From JBIOWF01 sp044868295 (GTDB lineage: Bacteria > Actinomycetota > Actinomycetes > Streptosporangiales > Streptosporangiaceae), in assembly GCA_044868295.1 (NCBI GenBank), contig JBIOWF010000045.1, positions 1-5,119 on the forward strand: a DNA stretch of 5,119 nucleotides, in the 5' to 3' direction. Below, piece after piece: positions 1 to 4,964 of this stretch; positions within the stretch are counted from its first letter, which is position 1; each line of letters starts with the position of its first letter. The position numbers and the translations under genes were made by a program. The notes under the pieces are model-generated. The model worked only from the letters and a program-made list of their open reading frames with translations, did not search any database and was not told where the DNA came from.

Positions 1-1
1 C

Positions 2-106
2 TACGACAACCGCGGCAAGTACGTCGTGGAGCGGGGGACGATCGAGGTGTACGGCGGGGACTCCTCCTCCGCCACCATGGAGAAGTCGTTCACCGTCACC
101 CGGTGA
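2..106 (+). CDS. C-terminal end of a probable GH3 beta-glucosidase (5' partial)
   Basis: Only the last 34 codons are present, read in the frame opening at base 2 and ending with TGA at 104-106. The peptide runs from YDNRGKYVVERG to SFTVTR. The order of elements (charged strand, V-x-x-G turn, strand IEVYGGDSSS, then a final strand KSFTV) matches the fibronectin type III-like domain that closes many family 3 glycoside hydrolases, where a G-x-SS-x motif precedes the last strand. That family hydrolyses terminal beta-linked sugars from oligosaccharides or glycosides. The catalytic domains lie outside the window, so the call rests on this short tail. Another beta-sandwich protein is possible. A terminator hairpin follows within 25 bp, so this is probably the last gene of its transcript. 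Confidence 0.55.
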   Translation, partial: YDNRGKYVVERGTIEVYGGDSSSATMEKSFTVTR

Positions 107-130
107 GGAGGACGCAACCCCCGCGCCAGG

Positions 131-166
131 AACGCAGCGGCCCCCGTCTCGGAGGGGGCCTGCGTT
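131..166 (+). terminator. Hairpin terminator after the GH3-like gene
   Basis: A 7-bp outer stem (AACGCAG at 131-137 with CTGCGTT at 160-166) and a 6-bp inner stem (GCCCCC at 140-145 with GGGGGC at 154-159) are separated by a 2-base bulge (138-139) and closed by an 8-base loop. It begins 24 bp after the stop codon. There is no T-tract, which is common for actinobacterial terminators. The strength and position of the stem make the call good. Confidence 0.75.
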
Positions 167-319
167 CGGCTCGGGCTACGCCAGCGGAGCGGAAGCCATA
201 AGGCTAGCTGGATTGGGTTGGGTTCGAGGGCCTTCGGGTGGCCGTGGGCGGCCCTGCGTCAGTGGCGGCGGAGTGACGCATCGCCTCTCCCTGTTGCGGC
301 GGTAGGTCGCGCCAGTCGC

Positions 320-348
320 TTGGCGGTCCGTCCTGTTACATGTAACGT
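320..348 (+). promoter_or_regulatory. Probable promoter and autoregulatory operator of the toxin-antitoxin operon
   Basis: A perfect 12-bp palindrome, GTTACATGTAAC, lies at 335-346, ten bases before the antitoxin ATG at 357. A promoter can be drawn through it: a -35-like TTGGCG at 320-325, a 17-bp spacer, and a -10-like TAACGT at 343-348. That predicts a transcript start close to 355-357, at the ATG itself, and no Shine-Dalgarno sequence is seen there, so the mRNA may be leaderless. Type II antitoxins usually repress their own operon by binding such palindromes. The palindrome and spacing are seen; the regulatory role is inferred. Confidence 0.55.
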
Positions 349-356
349 TGGCCTCG

Positions 357-560
357 ATGGACGTGGGAGAGAGGGTGAGCGCGTACAGAGCCCGGATGCG
401 GGCCCGGGGCCTTCGGCCCGTCCAGATCTGGGTACCCGACGTGCGTTCCTCGGAGTTCGCCGCCGAAGCTCACCGCCAATCCGCACTCGTTGCGGCTGCT
501 GACCGGGCCAGTGACGACATGGACTTCGTCGAGGCCCTCTCCATCGACTGGGACGAATGA
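357..560 (+). CDS. MazE-family (DUF3018-like) antitoxin
   Basis: This small acidic-tailed protein of 67 residues resembles the MazE-family antitoxins often annotated DUF3018. The diagnostic stretch is RMRARGLRPVQIWVPDVRS, followed by EFAAEAHRQSALVAAAD and an acidic C-terminus ending SIDWDE. In these systems the N-terminal half binds DNA as a dimer and the acidic tail wraps the toxin and blocks its RNA-binding site. ATG at 357 is chosen over an in-frame TTG at 348 because neither has a ribosome-binding site, ATG is the stronger codon, and the TTG falls in the predicted -10 element; with TTG the protein has 70 residues. Its stop overlaps the toxin start (ATGA, 557-560), so the pair is translationally coupled. 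Autoregulation through the upstream palindrome is likely. Confidence 0.82.
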   Translation: MDVGERVSAYRARMRARGLRPVQIWVPDVRSSEFAAEAHRQSALVAAADRASDDMDFVEALSIDWDE

Positions 561-880
561 GACGCGGAGTCGTCGTCACCGTGGCCGGCGGTGTCTATGC
601 GGGGAAGCCGCGCCCGGCCCTGATCGTCCAGGACGACCGCTTCGATGCGACTGACTCGTTGACGGTCTGCCCATTCACGAGCCAGGAAGTCGATGCGCCC
701 CTGCTGCGGCTGCCGGTGATCGCCGACGAACGGAACGGCCTCGGCCACGACAGCTTCCTGATGGTCGACAAGATCACCACCGTCCGACGAAGCAACGTGC
801 ACGCGGTGGTCGGAAGGCTTGAGCCAACGACATTGGTCGAGTTCGAGAGGCGGCTCCTCGTCTTCCTGGGCTTCGCCTGA
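557..880 (+). CDS. MazF/PemK-family toxin, putative mRNA endoribonuclease
   Basis: This 107-residue protein has the length and motifs of a MazF/PemK toxin, a ribonuclease that cuts single-stranded mRNA at short specific sequences and stalls growth when its antitoxin is degraded. Visible family features are an N-terminal strand and loop ending in GKPRPALIVQDD (residues 16-27), with R19 at the position of the conserved catalytic arginine; SLTVCPFTS (34-42), with T41 as the conserved threonine; and SFLMVDKITTVRRSNV (66-81), followed by VVGRLEP. The usual N-terminal RGD-I/V-W is replaced by RGVVV, so one common aromatic residue is missing. The start ATG overlaps the antitoxin stop and has GGGA just upstream (550-553). 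The gene is intact. Cleavage specificity cannot be predicted from sequence. Confidence 0.88.
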   Translation: MRRGVVVTVAGGVYAGKPRPALIVQDDRFDATDSLTVCPFTSQEVDAPLLRLPVIADERNGLGHDSFLMVDKITTVRRSNVHAVVGRLEPTTLVEFERRLLVFLGFA

Positions 881-902
881 GCACGATCTCGCGGGATGCT
901 GA

Positions 903-930
903 GTGCGCCCCACTCGGGTGGAAGGCGCAC
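903..930 (+). terminator. Hairpin after the MazF-like gene
   Basis: GTGCGCC (903-909) pairs with GGCGCAC (924-930), and CCAC (910-913) pairs with GTGG (918-921) around a TCGG loop, leaving AA (922-923) bulged. It starts 22 bp after the toxin stop. There is no T-tract. It is a plausible terminator for the toxin-antitoxin operon. Confidence 0.6.
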
Positions 931-938
931 ATCGTGGA

Positions 939-958
939 CCGCCTGAATCCGCAGGCGG
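939..958. terminator. Second hairpin between the converging mazF-like and marR-like genes
   Basis: A perfect 7-bp stem, CCGCCTG (939-945) with CAGGCGG (952-958), encloses a 6-base loop. It sits between the toxin (ending at 880, plus strand) and the MarR gene (ending at 1024, minus strand), so it could stop transcripts from either side. A weaker GC-rich structure (GGCCGA at 973-978 with TCGGCC at 1002-1007) lies closer to the MarR stop. Both are inferred from pairing alone. Confidence 0.5.
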
Positions 959-1023
959 GTGTGGACGTCTAGGGCCGAGGGGTCGAGCCGCCGCGGTGGT
1001 TTCGGCCAGCGGTGGGGGCGGGG

Positions 1024-1473
1024 CTACTGGTAGGAGTCGGTGATGTCGCGTAGCGCGGTCAGGGTCTCCCGGAGGTGGTCCATGCGGTCCGCGCCGAGGT
1101 GTGCGCGCCACTCGGTCTCGACGCGGTCTTCCTCGGCGCGCGCTATCGGTATTGCGGCCTCGGCGCGGGGAGTCATTCGCACCAGTCGCGCCCGGCCGTC
1201 GGTGGGGTCTGGCACCCGCTCGACGTAGCCGGCCCGCTCCAGCTTGTCGACCAGGGCCGTGGCCGTCTGCTTGGCGATCTGGGCGCGCTCGGCGAGCACG
1301 CTCACACGCGTGCCTTCGGTGTCGATGCCCATCATGAGCCGGCTCTGCGCGATGGTCACGTCGTCGAATCCCGCGTCGTGCACGGCGCGGAAGATCCGGT
1401 CCGCGGCGGCGCGGGCGGCGATGAACATCAGCAGGCTGGTCGGCAGTTCCCGTGTCATCGGATCCCTAGACAT
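1024..1473 (-). CDS. MarR-family transcriptional regulator
   Basis: The 149-residue protein has the usual MarR length and a winged helix-turn-helix in the middle. Residues 56-66 (RVSVLAERAQI) form the first helix, 67-85 (AKQTATALVDKLERAGYVE) hold the recognition helix, and DPTDGRARLVRMT (89-101) is the beta-wing with the family's D-x-R-D/G-x-R pattern. Flanking helices would form the dimer interface. There is no cysteine anywhere, so a thiol-switch mechanism of the OhrR type is unlikely and a small ligand is the more probable signal. The start is uncertain: ATG at 1473 has a GGG four bases upstream, while an in-frame ATG at 1458 (MTRELPTS) has AGGGA five bases upstream and gives 144 residues. 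The gene diverges from the mycothiol oxidoreductase across 63 bp, the classic layout for a MarR repressor controlling itself and its neighbour. Confidence 0.9.
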   Translation of the reverse strand: MSRDPMTRELPTSLLMFIAARAAADRIFRAVHDAGFDDVTIAQSRLMMGIDTEGTRVSVLAERAQIAKQTATALVDKLERAGYVERVPDPTDGRARLVRMTPRAEAAIPIARAEEDRVETEWRAHLGADRMDHLRETLTALRDITDSYQ

Positions 1474-1536
1474 AGTCCCATCGCCGAACTACATTGGTTC
1501 GATCATAGGACTAGTCTACCGAGCGGAGCAGACATC
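1474..1536. promoter_or_regulatory. Divergent control region with candidate MarR operators
   Basis: This 63-bp gap must hold both promoters. Three symmetries are visible: a perfect 8-bp palindrome GACTAGTC (1509-1516), an inverted repeat CGAAC-N7-GTTCG (1485-1501), and TAGTCC (1473-1478) mirrored by GGACTA (1508-1513). On the minus strand TATGAT (1507 to 1502) is a good -10 for the MarR gene and lies between the first two; no good -35 was found for it. On the plus strand TAGTCT (1512-1517) could be a -10, also without a clear -35. GGAG at 1525-1528 is the ribosome-binding site of the plus-strand gene, 8 bases before its ATG. MarR binding here is an inference from layout. Confidence 0.55.
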
Positions 1537-2169
1537 ATGGCCGCGACTCCACACCGGAGTGTCGTCGACTTCTGGTTCGACCCGGTGTGTCCGTACTCCT
1601 GGACGGCATCACGCTGGCTGTGCGAGGTCGACCAGCGCAGGCAGCTGCGCGTGCGTCACCACGTTATGAGCCTCTACCTGCTCAACGAGCAACGGACCGA
1701 CGTCTCGGCCGCCTACCGAGGCCTCCTACACGACTCGCGCGGGCCGTCCCGGGTCGCGACCGCGGCGGTGATGAGGTTCGGCGAGCAGGTTCTCGGGCGC
1801 TTCTACACCTCCTTCGGAGAGCTCGTCTTCGACCACTGGCGGCGACCGTCCGCCGCGGAGTACCACGAGGCGATCCGCGCGGCGCTACGGCGGGCCGGCC
1901 TCCCGGGCGACCTCGAGGAAGCCATGGAGTCGGAGGAGTACGACGAGGCCATGCGGCTCAGTCACGAGGCGGGTATCGCGCTCGTGGGGAGCGAGGCGGG
2001 TACGCCGATCACCCAGATCGACGGGGCCGGGTACTTCGGCCCCGTCCTGAACGCGATCCCGCGCGGCGAGGACGCCGTCCGGGTCTTCGACGGCGCGAGA
2101 CTGCTCGCCGGCTATCCGCAGTTCTTCGAGCTCAAGCGGACCCGGCTTCGCCCGCCGGTCTTCACGTAG
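1537..2169 (+). CDS. DsbA-fold mycothiol-dependent nitroreductase/oxidoreductase, Rv2466c-like
   Basis: The 210-residue protein closely resembles Mycobacterium tuberculosis Rv2466c in length and motif order. Shared elements are VVDFWFDPVCPYSW (residues 9-22) at the thioredoxin-fold active site, HHVMSLYLLNEQR (41-53), the cis-proline loop GTPITQIDG (155-163, P157), FGPVLNAIPRGEDA (167-180) and the C-terminal YPQFFELKRTRLRPP (193-207). Rv2466c reduces substrates, including nitro-prodrugs, with electrons from mycothiol in the cytoplasm. The oddity is the active site: the reference has CPWC, here it is C18-P-Y-S21, so the resolving cysteine is a serine. A monothiol mechanism through a mixed disulfide with mycothiol, or a changed activity, is expected. 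The start ATG at 1537 has GGAG eight bases upstream, and the family homology begins right after it. No signal peptide is seen. It probably forms an operon with the next gene. Confidence 0.88.
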   Translation: MAATPHRSVVDFWFDPVCPYSWTASRWLCEVDQRRQLRVRHHVMSLYLLNEQRTDVSAAYRGLLHDSRGPSRVATAAVMRFGEQVLGRFYTSFGELVFDHWRRPSAAEYHEAIRAALRRAGLPGDLEEAMESEEYDEAMRLSHEAGIALVGSEAGTPITQIDGAGYFGPVLNAIPRGEDAVRVFDGARLLAGYPQFFELKRTRLRPPVFT

Positions 2170-2180
2170 CGGGAGGAGGG

Positions 2181-2867
2181 ATGACCACGATGACCCCTGC
2201 TGAGGCCGACGCCCTGTGGTCGGCGATCGACGACCAGCGCACACGCACCGCCGACCTGCTCGAGCAGCTGGCGGCCGAGCAGTGGGACCACGCGTCGCTG
2301 TGCCAGGGCTGGACGGTTCGGCACGTCGCCGCGCACCTGACCCTGCAGCAGCAACGCGTTCGTGACGTCGCGGCCTTCGTCGCGCACTATCCCCGGCTGC
2401 TGCGCAGCCCGACCCTGAACGCGACGATCCACGACTCCGCCGTCCTGCAGGCGCACGCGCTGTCCGACCAACAGATCATCTCCCGGATCAGGGCCATGGT
2501 CGGCTCGCGGCGACACAACGCCTTCGTGACACCGCTGGAGACCCTGACCGACATCCTCGTTCACAGCCAGGACATCGCCGTTCCGCTCGGCCTGGACCTC
2601 GCGATGCGACCGGGTCCGAGCGCGGTCGCGGCGACCCGCCGGTGGGAGACCCGGCGTACCTGGCTCGCCAGAGTCAATGCTCGACTGCCCCTCGACGGCT
2701 ACCGTTTCACCGCCACCGACACCGAGTGGACCCGCGGGCAGGGACCCGAGATCGCAGGGCCCGTCGGCGCGCTCCTGCTACTGATCACCGGCCGCAGCGC
2801 CGCACTCAGACAACTCACCGGCGAGGGCGCCGACGCGCTGCGCAACGCTGTATCCAGATCCGCGTAG
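2181..2867 (+). CDS. Maleylpyruvate isomerase-family mycothiol-dependent enzyme (DinB/MDMPI fold)
   Basis: The 228-residue protein shows the pattern of the actinobacterial MDMPI_N/DinB_2 superfamily: an N-terminal helix with LLEQLAAEQWDHASLCQGW (26-44), then TVRHVAAHL (45-53), and a second motif LTDILVHSQDIAVPLG (122-137). H52, D124 and H128 occupy the positions of the metal ligands (His, Glu, His in the characterised mycothiol-dependent maleylpyruvate isomerase), with Asp for Glu. Members use a divalent metal to activate mycothiol for transfer or isomerisation, but most, including this one, have no known substrate, so isomerase activity should not be assumed. GGAGG at 2172-2176 serves ATG 2181; an in-frame ATG at 2190 is a possible alternative. 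The gap from the preceding stop is 11 bp, implying co-transcription with the mycothiol oxidoreductase. Confidence 0.82.
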   Translation: MTTMTPAEADALWSAIDDQRTRTADLLEQLAAEQWDHASLCQGWTVRHVAAHLTLQQQRVRDVAAFVAHYPRLLRSPTLNATIHDSAVLQAHALSDQQIISRIRAMVGSRRHNAFVTPLETLTDILVHSQDIAVPLGLDLAMRPGPSAVAATRRWETRRTWLARVNARLPLDGYRFTATDTEWTRGQGPEIAGPVGALLLLITGRSAALRQLTGEGADALRNAVSRSA

Positions 2868-2915
2868 AGAGACCGCACCGCGACGCGGCAGACGCAGCGG
2901 GGAGCCGGCTGGACC

Positions 2916-3549
2916 GTGGCCGACGATCCACGGATCGAACGCGAGACCAGACCGCCGGACCTGCTCGCCCCCTTCGACGTCCTCGACATCGAGCGTGCCC
3001 ACCTCGTCTCCCATGACATGGGAGTCCTCGCCGCGATCCAGCTGATCTACGACCACCCCGAGCGGGTTCGAACCGCAGTGCAGCTCGCCGTACCGCCGGC
3101 CTTCATGAAGTTCAGGCCGAAGGTGCTCCCGGGCTTCCGGCCCCTGCCCCCGTTCGTCTGGCACCGCCCGGGCGCCTCGCTGCGCGGAACCTTCTCGAGG
3201 CCTACCTCGCGCGCCCGATGTCGGCGGCAACCGTCGAACGCACCTCGCCCCGATGCCCCGCCTGACATCGACGCCGCGGTCGGTCCGCTCCTCCGCGGCA
3301 TGGTACTGCCCGAAGCCATGCGCTGGGCGCGTGGCGTCTACCGCCTCCGGCGGCTCAGGGTGCCGACCCTCGTCGTCTTCGGCCGCCAAGGACCGCCCGT
3401 AGGCCGAACAGCTCGGGCGCATCTGCCGCAATCCGGAGCGGTACGCCGATCGCGTCGAACTCACCTATGTCGACGTCGCAGCGCACTTCGTCACGGACGA
3501 CGACCCCGCTGCGGTCGCCGACCTCGCGCTCGAATGGCTCGGACGAGCC
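2916..3549 (+). pseudogene. Degraded alpha/beta-hydrolase, 5'-truncated with four frameshifts and a stop
   Basis: Pieces of one alpha/beta-hydrolase are spread over all three plus frames. From GTG 2916: DLLAPFDVLDIERAHL, then the nucleophile elbow VSHDMG (Asp, as in the dehalogenase/epoxide hydrolase-like group), then LIYDHPERVRTAVQLAVPPA and FVWHRPGASLRGTFS. The continuation shifts frame near 3196 (EAYLARPMSAATVE), again near 3240 (HLAPMPR) and again near 3262, which restores the first frame (DIDAAVGPLLRGMVLPEAM, then RVPTLVVFGRQ). An extra base near 3390 moves the end to another frame, where TAG at 3400 stands where Trp is expected (DRP-stop-AEQL). That frame keeps AAHFVTDDDP with the catalytic-type His and ends in ALEWLGRA. 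About 70 residues before the elbow, including the oxyanion region, are missing. It lies 48 bp after the MDMPI-like gene and was probably its operon partner. Sequencing error is the alternative explanation for the indels. Confidence 0.8.
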
Positions 3550-3682
3550 GCATCACACACGGGCTTAGCTCACTGCTCAAACGCCCGCTCATCGGCTGTC
3601 CGTCCAACTTCAGGTGCCCACAGGCGGCATGACGCGCCCGCGCATAGAGCTCGTGCGGCGGAGTGCCGTGAGGGATCCCCTG

Positions 3683-3701
3683 CGGCACGCTCAGCGTGCC
3701 G
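3683..3701. terminator. Bidirectional hairpin between converging degraded genes
   Basis: CGGCACGC (3683-3690) pairs perfectly with GCGTGCCG (3694-3701) around a TCA loop. It lies between the 3' end of the plus-strand hydrolase remnant and the 3' end of the minus-strand gene ending at 3726, where a shared terminator is expected. No T-tract is present on either strand. Confidence 0.6.
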
Positions 3702-3725
3702 ATGCGGTGCTGGGATGCCGGAGTA

Positions 3726-4366
3726 TCAGAACGAGGCGCTGCCCGTCACGGCGTGGTCGGCGTCCCCCATGAGGTCGGTGGGGTCAACGTTCGGGGACTC
3801 CTGGAACACGACCTCCCCGGCGCCGTCGTTGACGGGGGCGTAGGCCTCGTAGGCCGGGAAGCGGTTGACCGTCCCCTCGAAGGAGACGGTGCGGTGAGCA
3901 ACATCCACGGCGACCGTCCCGAGGTAGTCGATGTCCGGCGACCCTGTGAAGCAGGGGTTGTTGGCCGCGCCGGCGATGTCGACCAGGATGACGTCTCCGA
4001 CGCGGCGCTTGTTCGACCAGCCCATCCGGCTGGTGTCAGCGGTGGCCCGGCACTCCTCGTCGCCGTCTTCGCAGTCGTGCTCCACGGTCTCACCGCACCA
4101 GTGCACCTCGGCCAGATCGGTGCTCGGCAGCTCCATCCGGAACTCCGAATGCATCCGTGCCGACGCGCCGATGTCGGAACTGAACTCCCGTTGAGCAGCG
4201 CCTGCAGGTACCGCACCCACTCCGAGCTGGTGCCGGCACTGAGATCCCGGCTCGTCGGCCAACGTCGGACTCCTTGAAGTGCGTCGCATCGCGCGGTCTC
4301 GGCCGACGTCAGCCGCCGGCCCAATCGCTCCGCGGCGAGATGGCGGACAGCCACGAAGCCCACTGA
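3726..4366 (-). pseudogene. Frameshifted gene of unknown function with a Cys-containing beta-rich C-terminal half
   Basis: I do not recognise this protein with confidence. The N-terminal part reads from a possible GTG at 4363 (frame open from an upstream stop at 4369-4367): GFVAVRHLAAERLGRRLTS, then RRWPTSRDLSAG and SSEWVRYLQALLNG, where the last stretch resembles a peptidoglycan-binding-like helix. The sense frame then switches around 4185-4205 to one giving FSSDIGASARMHSEFRMEL, EVHWCGETVEHDCEDGDEEC, RRVGDVILVDIAGAANNPCF, DYLGTVAVDVAHRTVSFEGT and VNRFPAYEAYAPVNDG, ending GSASF with the stop at 3728-3726. This half is rich in alternating beta-strand patterns and has four cysteines, which could form two disulfides in an exported domain, though no signal peptide is seen. 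A separate start at ATG 4154 (MHSEFRM) is possible, but its ribosome-binding site is poor. One indel separates the halves; a sequencing error would make it one intact gene of about 210 codons. Confidence 0.55.
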
Positions 4367-4757
4367 CTAGCCTGTCGCCGCGCGGTCACGCGCGGCAGGG
4401 ACACCCGTCCGTCCCTCCGAGCCGAGCTGACACCCCAAGGGGCAACCCCCTCGGGGCGCCCGAGCCCGTCGGCGCGCGCTCAAGAGAACCGTCGTCTGCT
4501 GCGATGGTCAGGCTTCGGGCGGCGTCACTGCTCCACCGAGGGCGCCGAGTAGGCGCGGCGGCCCGGTGACCCACGGCCTGTCGTCTCGGCCGATCTCGGC
4601 GGCGGTGAGGGTTCCAAGAGGTTGTACTCGGCGATCGGGGCGGTGGGCAGAGGCGCGGTTCGTGGTTTCACCCGGGTCGGTGACGACGTCGTTGTCGCCG
4701 GTCAGGTCGTCAACGGGGAGCGGTGGCGCCGGCCCGAGATCCCGGAAGGCAGCTACG
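4367..4757. other. Stretch without a convincing gene
   Basis: Open frames exist on both strands, but none shows a family motif, a good ribosome-binding site and a consistent codon pattern together. A minus-strand frame (4798 to 4508) contains LGTLTAAEIGRDDRPW and TGPPRLLGALGG, which look protein-like but are unplaced, and the plus strand in the same codon phase looks equally coding. This is compatible with decayed genes. The one clear structure is the nested hairpin at 4433-4456. Confidence 0.4.
4433..4456. terminator. Nested GC hairpin, possible terminator
   Basis: CCCC (4433-4436) pairs with GGGG (4453-4456) around an inner stem GGGG (4439-4442) with CCCC (4446-4449) and a CAA loop. It lies upstream of the minus-strand degraded gene, with no identified gene ending into it, so its role as a terminator is uncertain. 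Confidence 0.3.
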
Positions 4758-4964
4758 GCGGATGCGCCCACCTTCGCCGGCCAATACGTGCCCGCCAAGA
4801 CGATCTGGGCGCGGCATCAACTCGTAGCCAACTTCGCGAGCGGCGTCCCGCTTGCAGCGGGCAAGACCTACACGTGGCGAGCCCGGATCGACGGAGACAA
4901 CGAACACACCTGGGCAGTCACGTTCCATGTCGCTGGCCCACGGCCAGCGCCCGCGTTGGGCTGA
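4758..4964 (+). pseudogene. C-terminal fragment of a small beta-rich protein (function unknown)
   Basis: The frame ending with TGA at 4962-4964 carries a protein-like run: APTFAGQYVPAKTIWARHQ, then LVANFASGVPLAAGKTYTW, then RARIDGDNEHTWAVTFHVAG. The order (strand, G-V-P-L-x-x-G-x-x-Y-x-W, I-D-G, strand ending F-x-V) resembles the last strands of small actinobacterial beta-sandwich proteins of the DUF6941-like type. This comparison is from memory and weak. Upstream in the same frame (from about 4566) the translation turns into Arg/Ser/Gly-rich low-complexity sequence with no credible start, while the adjacent frame at 4622-4750 looks more coding (VGDDVVVAGQVVNGE). A frameshift near 4740-4760 is therefore likely, and the feature is listed as a remnant. 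The 5' boundary is approximate. Confidence 0.4.

Noticed and set aside
218..502. A 94-residue plus-strand frame overlapping the antitoxin
   Set aside because: Arg/Pro/Gly-rich low-complexity translation with no family signal; it is the antitoxin's shadow.
1075..1536. An upstream extension of the oxidoreductase frame that would give a 364-residue protein
   Set aside because: The extension runs antisense through the MarR gene, family homology starts only after ATG 1537, and that ATG has its own GGAG.
1587..2180. A 426-residue frame covering the MDMPI-like gene plus about 200 Arg/Gly-rich residues
   Set aside because: The N-terminal part is the out-of-frame shadow of the oxidoreductase gene; the real start follows GGAGG at 2172.
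3696..4277. A 193-residue plus-strand frame
   Set aside because: It is antisense to the minus-strand gene, where the protein-like strand pattern and conserved-looking runs are found.
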